Of a stretch of DNA of 64,000 nt, positions 8,451 through 16,601 are shown in pieces (position 1 is the stretch's first letter; each line of letters starts with the position of its first letter). Where the stretch lies: assembly GCF_035942955.1 (NCBI RefSeq), contig NZ_DASZCQ010000010.1, forward strand, positions 1-64,000, in the 5' to 3' direction. The stretch comes from DASYTH01 sp035942955 (GTDB lineage Bacteria; Actinomycetota; Actinomycetes; Mycobacteriales; Pseudonocardiaceae). The position numbers and the translations under genes are program-made. Below the pieces are notes generated by a model. The model searched no databases, was not told the origin of the DNA, and saw nothing but the letters and a program-made list of their open reading frames with translations.

Positions 8451-8875
8451 CGGTCGCCACCGGCCTCAGCTGCGTCGGCGGCACTCTGGAGGGCGGCGGC
8501 CAGGTCCTGGAACCCGCCGTCCCCGGCGGACTCGAGGGCCTCGGCCCAGTCGCGGGCCTCGTCCGGCGACAGGATGTCGTCGACCACCGGCACCGCGGCG
8601 CCGTGCCGACGTAGGACGAACCGCACCTGACCCGGCCGGAGGAGTACCTGAACCGTGCCGCCGCCGTCACCAAGGCGCTGGTCCGCGGCATATGGACTTG
8701 CCCACGCGGCGGCGTGGGGGCTGCGGAGCCACTCCAGGAACGCCTCGGTCTGGTGGCCGAGCGTTTGTCTCAGCCCGCGCACCGCACGGCGAACCGCGGC
8801 ATCGGCCGGCGGCGTGGGCGCCGCCTGACCAGCATCTACGTGCGGGGTTGCTGGTAGGGTTGTTGATGTCGACAT
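8447..8875 (-). CDS. Hypothetical element protein
   Basis: The protein has 142 residues from the ATG at 8875, chosen because GAGGTG stands 5 nt upstream; the frame also allows a weaker GTG at 8962. The N-terminus is Pro/Ala/Thr-rich. The middle (GLRQTLGHQTEAFLEWLRSP and GTVQVLLRPGQVRFVLRRHG) looks like a small alpha/beta domain. The C-terminus is a helical Ala/Glu-rich tail. The stop overlaps the next start by 4 bp. No family is recognised. Confidence 0.5.
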   Translation of the reverse strand: MSTSTTLPATPHVDAGQAAPTPPADAAVRRAVRGLRQTLGHQTEAFLEWLRSPHAAAWASPYAADQRLGDGGGTVQVLLRPGQVRFVLRRHGAAVPVVDDILSPDEARDWAEALESAGDGGFQDLAAALQSAADAAEAGGDR

Positions 8876-8972
8876 CGGGTCACCTCGTTGTTCGACAGGG
8901 GTCGCGCCGAGTGCCTGGAAGCTGTCGGCCGGCCCCTTCTTGTTGGGGGAGTTAGCGGTCACGGCGACCGCC

Positions 8973-9233
8973 TTAAGCTGCAGGGTCAGTCGTGGCGCTC
9001 GAGCTGGGCACCGCTTCCAGCAGTGCCACCAACTCGGCCGTCACAACACGCAAGCGGTTGCCGATCTTGAGCACCCGGACCGGAAACCGGTCCTGTTTGA
9101 CCGCCTCATATGCACCGTTGCGGCCGAGTCCGATGGCACGACCGGCCTGCACGACGTCAACCGTCGCTGGCCAGCGCCGAATCTCATCGAGGGTCGGCAC
9201 CGATCTATCGGCTGACGTTGTAATCCTCGTCAT
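8973..9233 (-). CDS. Excisionase-like helix-turn-helix protein (Xis candidate)
   Basis: The protein has 86 residues. The core (DVVQAGRAIGLGRNGAYEAV, then KQDRFPVRVLKIGNRLRVVT) is a winged HTH of the excisionase/AlpA type, which assists integrase in excision and often regulates element genes. It is the first gene of the leftward operon and lies divergently from the XRE regulator at 9511 across a 277-bp control region with direct repeats. This is a typical xis position in AICEs and prophages. Identification as Xis, rather than an activator, is inference. Confidence 0.65.
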   Translation of the reverse strand: MTRITTSADRSVPTLDEIRRWPATVDVVQAGRAIGLGRNGAYEAVKQDRFPVRVLKIGNRLRVVTAELVALLEAVPSSSATTDPAA

Positions 9234-9510
9234 CTACACTCTCCGTAGTCGTGTCGATCTGACGTCACTTTTTCGCCGATAGGATCGATCAATGTCATTT
9301 CGACGCCCAGTGCAGTGGCATGGTCCCTCTGAGTTCCTTGGCGTCCTATACAGTGCGTCGATCTGACGGTACGTCGCTGTCCCGCACCACGTCAACCCGA
9401 CACACGCGCGCAAGACGTCGACTCGACGCGCCCTTGACCGCCAACTGGAGCGAACGTGTACATTCGACGCGGTACGAACCGGGACTAGCAGGGACGGGAG
9501 TGGCCTAGAG
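9234..9510. promoter_or_regulatory. Divergent control region with repeated 12-mer operator
   Basis: The space between the divergent xis-like and XRE genes carries two exact copies of gtcgatctgacg at 9253-9264 and 9357-9368. A related GTCGACTCGACG-type sequence occurs near 9416-9428. The copies are about 104 bp (ten helical turns) apart. No protein is supported on either strand. The likely function is binding by the adjacent XRE repressor or the Xis-like protein to switch between maintenance and the early operon. Confidence 0.55.
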
Positions 9511-10557
9511 GTGCTCAGCGACACTGTCGGGGAGATGATCACAACGTGGCGAAGGCACCGCGGTTGGAGTCGTGATCGTCTTGCTGAGGAATGCGCCAAG
9601 CTCGGCATGCCGAAGTTGACCGCCGAGTCGTTCACCAACATCGAGAGCGGGCGACGCAAGGACGGAATCCGTCGTCGGCTGGTCACTATTGACGAACTCG
9701 TGGTCATTGCTTTGGCTCTCAACATTCCGCCAATCTTGCTTATTGTCCCGTATCCGGATGAGCGGGAAGTCGAACTCACACCCAACACGCGATTGACAAC
9801 AGACGTGGCACTTCGCTGGTTTGCTGGCGAGGATATGAACGACTGGCGTACTATCGAGCGCATTAAATCGACTATCGTAGGCCACGTACCCGACGAGGAC
9901 ACTCGTTCAGCCGCGTTGCTGTGGATAGATGCAACGGCGGCGATTGGATATCTTCGAGCGTATCGGAGCACAATCAAAGCGAGGATGGCTGAGGGAGAAA
10001 ATTTTCGCCACCTGACGGGCATTCTAGAAGACGACAGCCTGAAATCTCAGTGGGAGATCGCCAAAGAAAGGCGCACACAGGTCGCCGAACAGATTACTGA
10101 ACTCGACACGCAAATACTGATGATGCGGCGGCATTTCGTTCAAAACACCGACTGGCCTATACCGGAGCTGCCGACCGAACTCACATATCTGAGCGACATT
10201 AGCGTCGATGAATACCAACGACTCTTTGCTACGTCTGGTAGGCATATCCCGACTCTGACGGGACCACAGGGTTCTGAGAGGGTGGTTCAGGTAGGCTCGT
10301 TCGTTGATCTTGCCGACCAAAAGCCACACGAGCGCTCAGTTCTGGCACGCGTGGCCCATAGGCAGGCCGTGAACGCTCTACAGCTCAAGCGCGAGCGTTA
10401 CGCAAGCGCGAAAAAGGCAATGCGCGGTCGTAATCGCTTTGACGAAGCGGTGAAGGAACGGTTTGCGCAAGCAGAACAAGAATGGTTGAAGGCCGTCGCC
10501 AACTACAAGCGGGCCGAAAACGAGCTTCAACAGCTGGAAGCGGAGGATGGACGCTAA
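9511..10557 (+). CDS. XRE-family repressor-like regulator, coupled to integrase
   Basis: The protein has 348 residues from a GTG with a nearby GAG-rich site. Residues 5-75 form an XRE helix-turn-helix (MITTWRRHRGWSRDRLAEEC, then LTAESFTNIESGRR). The remainder is helical with long coiled-coil stretches (EQITELDTQILMMRRHF and RAENELQQLEAEDG), unlike a classical CI dimerisation domain. The GC content is visibly lower than in all neighbouring genes, a sign of transfer. Its TAA shares one base with the integrase ATG (TAATGA), so repressor and integrase are translated together. It is presumably the maintenance regulator of the element. Confidence 0.7.
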   Translation: MLSDTVGEMITTWRRHRGWSRDRLAEECAKLGMPKLTAESFTNIESGRRKDGIRRRLVTIDELVVIALALNIPPILLIVPYPDEREVELTPNTRLTTDVALRWFAGEDMNDWRTIERIKSTIVGHVPDEDTRSAALLWIDATAAIGYLRAYRSTIKARMAEGENFRHLTGILEDDSLKSQWEIAKERRTQVAEQITELDTQILMMRRHFVQNTDWPIPELPTELTYLSDISVDEYQRLFATSGRHIPTLTGPQGSERVVQVGSFVDLADQKPHERSVLARVAHRQAVNALQLKRERYASAKKAMRGRNRFDEAVKERFAQAEQEWLKAVANYKRAENELQQLEAEDGR

Positions 10558-12155
10558 TGAACGCCGGCAGTGTCCGTCGTCGGTGCAGATGCCGCGACGA
10601 GAACGGTCGAGACCTCGGGGCGAGATGCCCGAAGTTAACCAGGCGCGGCCACGGCTCATGGCAGCTGCGGCAAGAACTCCGGACTACCGCTGAAGGGCGC
10701 CGGCGAACTTTCCGCCGCACCGGCTACCGCACTCAGGAGGACGCACAGGCCGACCTGGACGCAGTGCGCGCACTCCTCGCCCTCGGCAAGACCGAGGAGG
10801 ACGGCGACGCCATCGCCGTGATGCTGGATGGACTGGGGAAGGACGAGCCGATCCCGAGTCTCGATGAGGTGCGCAGGAAGCTGAAGTCCGGGCAGGACCT
10901 CACGGAGAAGCTCACGGTCGGAGATTGGCTGGACAACTGGCTGAAGCAGGAGCAGGGCAGCCATCGGCGCGCCACGGCGGTGTTCTACGAGGGCCACGTT
11001 CGGATGTACCTCAAACCGCTGATCGGCCACATCCGGATCGACCGGCTCACGGTCGGCCATCTGGTCGAGATGGACAACAAGATCCTCGACGCCAATGATG
11101 CGATCGTGGCGGCCAATGAGGATCGGCGAACGCTGCTGGCGCAGATCAAGGCCACCAGCAAGCGAGCCGAGAAGCGCCGCCTAAGGGAGCAACTGGACGC
11201 CATGCCGCCGTTCCGGCGACCGGTCGGACCGACCAGTCGGCAACGTATTAGGGCGACGCTTCGTGCAGCGATTAACGACGCGATCACGCAGCAGCGGTGC
11301 ACCTTCAACCCGGCGTCGCACTGGCAGATCCCGGCCAAGAAGCCTCGACCGATCATCTGGACCGCCGAGCGGGTCGAGGAGTGGCGGCGCACCGGCCTGC
11401 GTCCGAGTCCGGTGATGGTGTGGACGCCCACGCTGGCTGGCGCCTTCCTGGACTACGTCGCCGAGCAAGACCCGGACTTCGAACCGCTGTGGCACTTGGC
11501 CGTCAAGCGCGGCCTGCGCCGTGGCGAACTGGCCGGCCTGCCCTGGACGGAGATCGACCTCGATGCCGCCACCTTGACGGTCAGCATGCAACTGACGGAA
11601 GTCGAGTACGAGATCGAGGAAGGGGCGCCGAAGTCCGCGGCCGGTGAGCGGACTATCCCGCTCGACGCCGAGACGGTCCAGTTGCTCCGCGCGCACCGGA
11701 CACGGCAGCGGAAGGAACGGCTGCGGCTCGGCGGTGCGTGGGTCGAGTCGGGCAAGGTGTTCACTCGGCCGAACGGGTCGGCGCTGCGACCGAGCTGGAT
11801 TGGTGACCAGTTCGAGAAGCTCTACACCGCAGCCGGCCTGCCACCGCTCCGGCTGCACGACACCCGGCACACAGCCGCCACGCTGATGCTCGCCGCCGGG
11901 ATCGACTTGAAGATCATCCAGAGCACTCTCGGCCACAGCGCGCTGGCCACCACGAGCGACCTTTACACATCGGTGCTCCCCCAAGTGGCCCAGGCCGCTG
12001 CCGAGGCGACCGCCGCCATCCTCCCCCGGGCACCCCGCGGAACGCTCGGGCACCCATCGGGCACCCACGAGGCGGTTGCCGGGTTATCCACACGAGGAGG
12101 TGATACCCCTGAGAATCAGAAACCGCAGCTAGATGGTGGTCTCTCTGCGGTGTGA
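10557..12155 (+). CDS. int: Tyrosine site-specific integrase
   Basis: The protein has 532 residues. The start ATG overlaps the XRE stop codon (TAATGA). The N-terminus carries a small Cys cluster (RRRCRCRDENG, then ARCPKL). Residues about 120-260 are the SAM-like core-binding domain, with an extra charged insertion at 180-215. The catalytic domain shows Arg321 (GLRRGEL), Lys359, His434/Arg437 (LHDTRH), His460 (LGHSA) and Tyr470 (DLYTS), a complete tyrosine-recombinase set. The stop lies only 2 nt from the CCA end of tRNA-Arg, so this enzyme almost certainly inserted the element into that tRNA's 3' end. Confidence 0.93.
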   Translation: MNAGSVRRRCRCRDENGRDLGARCPKLTRRGHGSWQLRQELRTTAEGRRRTFRRTGYRTQEDAQADLDAVRALLALGKTEEDGDAIAVMLDGLGKDEPIPSLDEVRRKLKSGQDLTEKLTVGDWLDNWLKQEQGSHRRATAVFYEGHVRMYLKPLIGHIRIDRLTVGHLVEMDNKILDANDAIVAANEDRRTLLAQIKATSKRAEKRRLREQLDAMPPFRRPVGPTSRQRIRATLRAAINDAITQQRCTFNPASHWQIPAKKPRPIIWTAERVEEWRRTGLRPSPVMVWTPTLAGAFLDYVAEQDPDFEPLWHLAVKRGLRRGELAGLPWTEIDLDAATLTVSMQLTEVEYEIEEGAPKSAAGERTIPLDAETVQLLRAHRTRQRKERLRLGGAWVESGKVFTRPNGSALRPSWIGDQFEKLYTAAGLPPLRLHDTRHTAATLMLAAGIDLKIIQSTLGHSALATTSDLYTSVLPQVAQAAAEATAAILPRAPRGTLGHPSGTHEAVAGLSTRGGDTPENQKPQLDGGLSAV

Positions 12156-12157
12156 TG

Positions 12158-12233
12158 TGGCGCGCCCGAAGGGATTCGAACCCCTAACCTTTTGATCCGT
12201 AGTCAAATGCTCTATCCGTTGAGCTACGGGCGC
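12158..12233 (-). tRNA. tRNA-Arg (anticodon ACG), chromosomal attachment site
   Basis: The minus-strand gene folds into a full cloverleaf with acceptor GCGCCCG/CGGGCGC, anticodon ACG in CTACGGA and a T-loop GGTTCGAATCC. Discriminator G and an encoded CCA end at 12158. The 3' end faces the integrase 2 nt away, so the 3' half is the expected att core. The tRNA is intact, which means the element restored its 3' end on integration. Confidence 0.95.
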
Positions 12234-12243
12234 ATGTTCAGTT

Positions 12244-12336
12244 TGGCGGAGGCTCCGGGATTTGAACCCGGGAGGGGGTGTTGCCCCCAACCGCATTAGC
12301 AGTGCGGCGCCATAGACCAGACTAGGCGAAGCCTCC
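12244..12336 (-). tRNA. tRNA-Ser (anticodon GCT)
   Basis: This is a minus-strand class II tRNA of 90 nt plus encoded CCA. The acceptor is GGAGGCT/AGCCTCC, the anticodon GCT in CTGCTAA, the long variable arm GGGGGCAACACCCCC, and the T-loop GGTTCAAATCC. It is transcribed just upstream of tRNA-Arg, 10 nt from its 5' end, so the two are probably co-transcribed. Confidence 0.95.
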
Positions 12337-12386
12337 CGGGGCGACAGCGTACAAGGCGGGTGGGCCGACGGGCAAAGCGGCTTCGG

Positions 12387-12827
12387 CTAGCGGCGGAGGT
12401 GCCGCTGGGCTCCGACCTGGTAGGCCTCGCTGAGCAGGGACGATAGCTCATCGTCGACCTCGGCGGGGTCGGTCAGACGCAGGGCGTGCAGGACGTTGTG
12501 CGCAGAGTAGACCTCGATCTTGCGGAACCGGGGGAGGTCCACCCGGCGGGCCAGGACGAGGTGGCCGTCGAGCCAGTGGATGCGCGGGGTGAAGGCGGCG
12601 AAGCTCATCCGGACGTGCAGGGCGATGCGGGTCTTCTCGGGCAGGACGGTGACCGGGCCGAGCGCGGTGACCACCGCGAGGATGCGGTCGAAGCAGGCGC
12701 GGACGGCGGGGGCCTTGCCGGCGAAGTGGGTGTCGAGGTCACCGGGCGGGGCGCAGGTGTGGGTCTGGTTGCGGTTGGCGAAGGTACGCCCGCAGCTCGG
12801 GCACCTCCACAGTTCCCCGGCGGTCAC
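12387..12827 (-). CDS. DUF5655 domain protein with N-terminal zinc finger
   Basis: The protein has 146 residues from a GTG. It begins with a treble-clef-like motif (WRCPSCGRTF, then NRNQTHTC) followed by a DUF5655 alpha/beta domain (FDRILAVVTALGPVTVLPEK, ALHVRMSFAAF, RKIEVYSAHNVLHALRL). DUF5655 is widespread and of unknown function, often a small substrate-binding or nucleic-acid-associated domain. It is divergent from the gamma-glutamyltransferase gene with only 19 bp between start codons, so at least one of the mRNAs is probably leaderless. Confidence 0.75.
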   Translation of the reverse strand: MTAGELWRCPSCGRTFANRNQTHTCAPPGDLDTHFAGKAPAVRACFDRILAVVTALGPVTVLPEKTRIALHVRMSFAAFTPRIHWLDGHLVLARRVDLPRFRKIEVYSAHNVLHALRLTDPAEVDDELSSLLSEAYQVGAQRHLRR

Positions 12828-12846
12828 CGCGGCAGGCTAGCGTGGG

Positions 12847-14598
12847 GTGGTGTTCACCACACGGCCTGAGCTGACCGGGACCTTCGGGATGGTGGCGTCC
12901 ACTCACTGGCTGGCGTCGTCGACGGGGATGGCGGTGCTGGAGCGAGGGGGCAACGCGTTCGACGCGGCCACGGCGGCGGCGTTCGTGCTGCACGTGGTGG
13001 AGCCGCATCTGAACGGGCCGGGCGGGGAGGTGCCGGCGATCTTCGTCGGCTCCGGCGATCCCGAGCCGAGGGTGCTGTGCGGGCAGGGCGTGGCCCCCCG
13101 GGCGGCGACCATCGAGCAGTTCCACGCGCTGGGTCTCGAGCTGGTCCCCGGCACGGGGCTGCTGGCGGCCACGGTGCCGGGGGCGGTGGGCGCCTGGCTC
13201 ACCCTGCTGCGGGATCACGGGACCAAGCCGATCGGGGAGATCCTGAGTTACGCGATCGGGTACGCCGAGGGCGGGCACCACGCGGTGCCGCGGGTGCTGG
13301 AGACGATCGGCGCGGTCGAGCGGCTGTTCGCCGAGGAGTGGACGACGTCGGCGGAGCTGTGGCTGCCGGTCGCCCAGCCGCTGCGCAACCGGCCGCTGGC
13401 CGCGACGTACCAAAGGCTGGTGGACGAGGCGGAGGCGGCCGGGCCGGGCCGCGAGGCGCAGCTCGACGCCGCGATCAAGACCTGGTACGAGGGGTTCGTC
13501 GCCGAGGCGATCGACAAGTTCTGCCGGACGCCGGTGCTCGACGACTCCGGGGAGCGGCACACCGGCCTGCTCACCGGCCACGACTGCGCCGGCTGGCGGC
13601 CCGGCTACGAGACGCCGGTCAGCCTGGACACCCACGGCTGGACGGTCTACAAGGTGGGGCCGTGGTGCCAGGGGCCGGTGCTGCTGCAGCAGCTGGCGAT
13701 GCTGGAGGCGCTTGGCGAGCTACCGGCACCCGGCAGTGCCGAGCTGGTGCACCGGATCACCGAGGTGGCCAAGCTCGCCTTCGCCGACCGGGAGGCGTGG
13801 TACGGCGACGTCCCCGGGGTTTCGCTCGACGCCCTGCTGTCGCCCGACTACGCGCGCCGGCGGGCGGCGCTGGTCACCGAACAGGCCAGCCTGGAGCTGC
13901 GGCCGGGCTCGCCCGACACCACACCTCCGCGACTACCGCGGTACCTGACGGAGCACCGAGCGCCGGTCATCCCGCTGGTGCGCACCGGCGGGCTTGGTGA
14001 GCCGACGGTGTCCCAGTACGGCGACACCTGCCACATCGACGTGGCCGACCGGTGGGGGAACATGATCTCGGCGACGCCGTCCGGGGGCTGGCTGCAGAGC
14101 TCACCGGCCGTGCCCGGGCTCGGGTTCTGCCTCGGCACCAGGGCGCAGATGTTCTGGCTGGAGGAGGGCCTGCCCGCCTCGCTGGAGCCCGGCAAGCGGC
14201 CGCGCAGCACGCTCACCCCGTCGTTCGCCCGCCGGGACGGGCGGGCGATGGCGTTCGGCACGCCGGGCGGCGACCAGCAGGACCAGTGGCAGCTCGGGTT
14301 CTTCCTCAACCACGCGGCGTTCGGGATGGACCTGCAGGCCTCCATCGACGCGCCGGCCTGGCACACCACGGCGTTCCCGTCGTCGTTCTACCCGCGGCAG
14401 AGCGCGCCCGGCGAGATCGTCGTGGAGTCGCGTGTGGACGGTGCGGCGGTCGCGGAGCTGGAACGGCGCGGCCACCGGGTGGTCCGGTCCGAGCCGTGGT
14501 CGCTTGGCCGGCTGTCGGCGGTGACGCGTGACGACGACGGGATGCTGCGCGCGGCGGCGAACCCAAGGGGAATGCAGGGGTACGCCGTCGGACGCTAG
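12847..14598 (+). CDS. ggt: Gamma-glutamyltransferase family hydrolase
   Basis: The protein has 583 residues. It belongs to the Ntn-hydrolase GGT family, which cleaves or transfers gamma-glutamyl groups (glutathione, acyl-amide prodrugs) after self-cleavage at an internal Thr. The N-terminal pattern MVASTHWLASSTGMAVLERG, then GGNAFDAATAAAF is characteristic. The nucleophile candidate is Thr394 in GDTCHIDVAD; many family members have Thr-Thr-His here, and this one has Thr-Cys-His. The oxyanion loop is GTPGGDQQ. No signal peptide is visible, so it is likely cytoplasmic, unlike secreted GGTs, and a specialised amidohydrolase role is possible. Confidence 0.85.
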   Translation: MVFTTRPELTGTFGMVASTHWLASSTGMAVLERGGNAFDAATAAAFVLHVVEPHLNGPGGEVPAIFVGSGDPEPRVLCGQGVAPRAATIEQFHALGLELVPGTGLLAATVPGAVGAWLTLLRDHGTKPIGEILSYAIGYAEGGHHAVPRVLETIGAVERLFAEEWTTSAELWLPVAQPLRNRPLAATYQRLVDEAEAAGPGREAQLDAAIKTWYEGFVAEAIDKFCRTPVLDDSGERHTGLLTGHDCAGWRPGYETPVSLDTHGWTVYKVGPWCQGPVLLQQLAMLEALGELPAPGSAELVHRITEVAKLAFADREAWYGDVPGVSLDALLSPDYARRRAALVTEQASLELRPGSPDTTPPRLPRYLTEHRAPVIPLVRTGGLGEPTVSQYGDTCHIDVADRWGNMISATPSGGWLQSSPAVPGLGFCLGTRAQMFWLEEGLPASLEPGKRPRSTLTPSFARRDGRAMAFGTPGGDQQDQWQLGFFLNHAAFGMDLQASIDAPAWHTTAFPSSFYPRQSAPGEIVVESRVDGAAVAELERRGHRVVRSEPWSLGRLSAVTRDDDGMLRAAANPRGMQGYAVGR

Positions 14599-14601
14599 CC
14601 G

Positions 14602-16578
14602 TCAGGTCTTGGCCAGGCCGAGGAACGGGGTCAGCGAGTCGGGGTTGGCAAGGGCGTCGCGGCTGACCGCGCGGTCGGGGGCGACGCCGGCCAGGATCTT
14701 CTTCACCGGGACCTCGCACTTCTTGCCGTTGAGGGTGCGCGGAACCTCGTCGATCACGATGAACCGGTTGGGGACGTGCCGGGGAGACAGCCCGCTGCGC
14801 AGCTCGGCGCGCAGCCGAGGCTCCACAGTGGACAGCTCGACGCCCGGGGCGAGGACCAGGAAGCAGAGCAGCTCACCGTCGGGTTGGCCGGCGCCGGAGG
14901 TGTCGATCACCAGCGAGTCGACGATCTCGTCGAAGCCCTCCACGACGCGGTAGAACTCGCTGGTACCCATGCGAACGCCGCCGCGGTTGAGCGTGGAGTC
15001 GCTGCGGCCGTAGATGACCGCCGAGCCGCGGTCGGTGATCATGATCCAGTCGCCGTGCCGCCAGACGCCCGGATAGGTGTCGAAGTAGGCCTCGTGCAGC
15101 CGGGCGCCGTCGGGGTCGTTCCAGAAGAACACCGGCATCGACGGCATCGGCCGCGTGATCACCAGCTCGCCCACGGCGTTGGTGACCGGCCGCCCCTCGT
15201 CGTCGTAGGCGAACACGGCGGCGCCGAGCGCGCGGCAGGACAGCTCGCCGAGCCACACCGGGACGTCCGGCGCGGAGCCGACGAACGCGGTGCACAGGTC
15301 CGTGCCGCCCGACACCGAGCAGATCTGCACGCCGTGCCCGATCTCGTCGGCGATCCAGCGGAAGCCCTCTGGCGTCAGCGGCGCGCCGGTGGAGCCGATC
15401 GCCCGCAACGCGGACAGGTCGTGCGACCGCGCGGGCTGGAGGTGTTGCTTGAGGCAGGACTGGATGAACGGCGCGGACGTGCCGAAGTAGGTGACCCTGG
15501 TCCACTCGGCCAGCCGCCACAGCGCGCCGAGGTCGGGATGCCCGGGGCTGCCGTCGTAGAGCACGATCGTGGCGCCGACCAGCAGTCCGGAGATCAGGAA
15601 GTTCCACATCATCCAGCCGGTGGTGGTGAACCAGAAGAACCGCTCCCCCGGCCCGAGATCGCAGTGCAGCGCCAGCATCTTCAGGTGCTCCAACACGATC
15701 CCGCCGTGGTCCTGCACGATCCCCTTCGGCAGCCCGGTGGTGCCGGACGAGTAGAGCACCCACAGCGGGTGGTCGAACGGGACCGGTTCGAACTCGAGCG
15801 ATCCCTCGTGCCGCACCAGATCGTCCCAGCGCACCACCGGATGCGGCCCGTCCGGCAGCGTGGCCTCGTCCGAAAGGTATGGGATCAGCACCGTGGCCTT
15901 CAGGCTCGGGATGCCGGAGCGCAGCTGCTCCACCGTGGACCGGACGTCGAACGTGCGTCCGTTGTAGACATACCCGTCCACGGTGATCAGCACGGTTGGC
16001 TCGATCTGGGTGAACCGGTCGGCGATGGCCCTGGCACCGAAGTCCGGTGAGCAGGACGACCAGACCGCGCCGAGGCTCGCCGCGGCCAGGAACGCCACCA
16101 GCGTGCGCGGTGTGTTGGGCGCGAGCGCGACCACCCGGTCGCCGCGGCGCACGCCGAGCGCGACCAGCCCGGCCCGCGCACCGGCCACCTGGCGCCGCAG
16201 CTCCCCGAAGTTGACCTTCTCGGCGAGCCCGTCCTCACGGTGGAACAGCACGGCTAGGTCATGGTCGCCCTTGCCCGGCCCCGGACCCAGCGCGTGCTCG
16301 GCGTAGTTCAGCGTGGCGCCGGGAAACCACTGCGCGCCCGGCATCGTGGCCGCACCGAGGATCCGCGACGGCGGCTGGTGGAACCGCACGCCGAGGAACT
16401 CCGCCGCCGCGCCCCAGAACGCCTCGATGTCGCTGGTCGACCACGCCCACAGCGCGTCGTAGTCGCCGAAGTCGAGGCCGCGCTCGGCCCGCAGCCAGTC
16501 CCGAAAGGCCACCATCCGGCTGCGTCCCACGCGCGACGGGTCGGGGCGCCACAACACGTCCGGAGTACCAATGCTCAT
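14602..16578 (-). CDS. aacS: Acetoacetate--CoA ligase
   Basis: The protein has 658 residues from the ATG at 16578 (MSIGTPDVLWRPDPSRV). It is an ANL-superfamily enzyme that makes acetoacetyl-CoA from acetoacetate, ATP and CoA. The P-loop YSSGTTGLPKGI is at about 276-287. Also present are the family-typical N-terminal cap (MVAFRDWLRAERGLDFGDYD), the adenylate-binding motif and the C-terminal catalytic Lys region NGKKCEVPVKKI. It is convergent with ggt, 3 bp apart. It is likely used in ketone-body or polyhydroxybutyrate metabolism. Confidence 0.92.
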   Translation of the reverse strand: MSIGTPDVLWRPDPSRVGRSRMVAFRDWLRAERGLDFGDYDALWAWSTSDIEAFWGAAAEFLGVRFHQPPSRILGAATMPGAQWFPGATLNYAEHALGPGPGKGDHDLAVLFHREDGLAEKVNFGELRRQVAGARAGLVALGVRRGDRVVALAPNTPRTLVAFLAAASLGAVWSSCSPDFGARAIADRFTQIEPTVLITVDGYVYNGRTFDVRSTVEQLRSGIPSLKATVLIPYLSDEATLPDGPHPVVRWDDLVRHEGSLEFEPVPFDHPLWVLYSSGTTGLPKGIVQDHGGIVLEHLKMLALHCDLGPGERFFWFTTTGWMMWNFLISGLLVGATIVLYDGSPGHPDLGALWRLAEWTRVTYFGTSAPFIQSCLKQHLQPARSHDLSALRAIGSTGAPLTPEGFRWIADEIGHGVQICSVSGGTDLCTAFVGSAPDVPVWLGELSCRALGAAVFAYDDEGRPVTNAVGELVITRPMPSMPVFFWNDPDGARLHEAYFDTYPGVWRHGDWIMITDRGSAVIYGRSDSTLNRGGVRMGTSEFYRVVEGFDEIVDSLVIDTSGAGQPDGELLCFLVLAPGVELSTVEPRLRAELRSGLSPRHVPNRFIVIDEVPRTLNGKKCEVPVKKILAGVAPDRAVSRDALANPDSLTPFLGLAKT

Positions 16579-16601
16579 GCCATACGTTTCTACACGCCGG
16601 G

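Noticed and set aside
8876..8962. Upstream GTG start for the gene ending at 8447
   Set aside because: It lacks a ribosome site, whereas the ATG at 8875 has GAGGTG at proper distance.
9234..10022. Leftward 262-codon frame opposite the XRE gene
   Set aside because: It has Ser/Arg-rich shadow composition, and the opposite strand has an XRE domain and coupling to int.
1..12157. Second att site of the element
   Set aside because: I looked for a copy of the tRNA-Arg 3' half left of the integrase and found none, so no left boundary is annotated.
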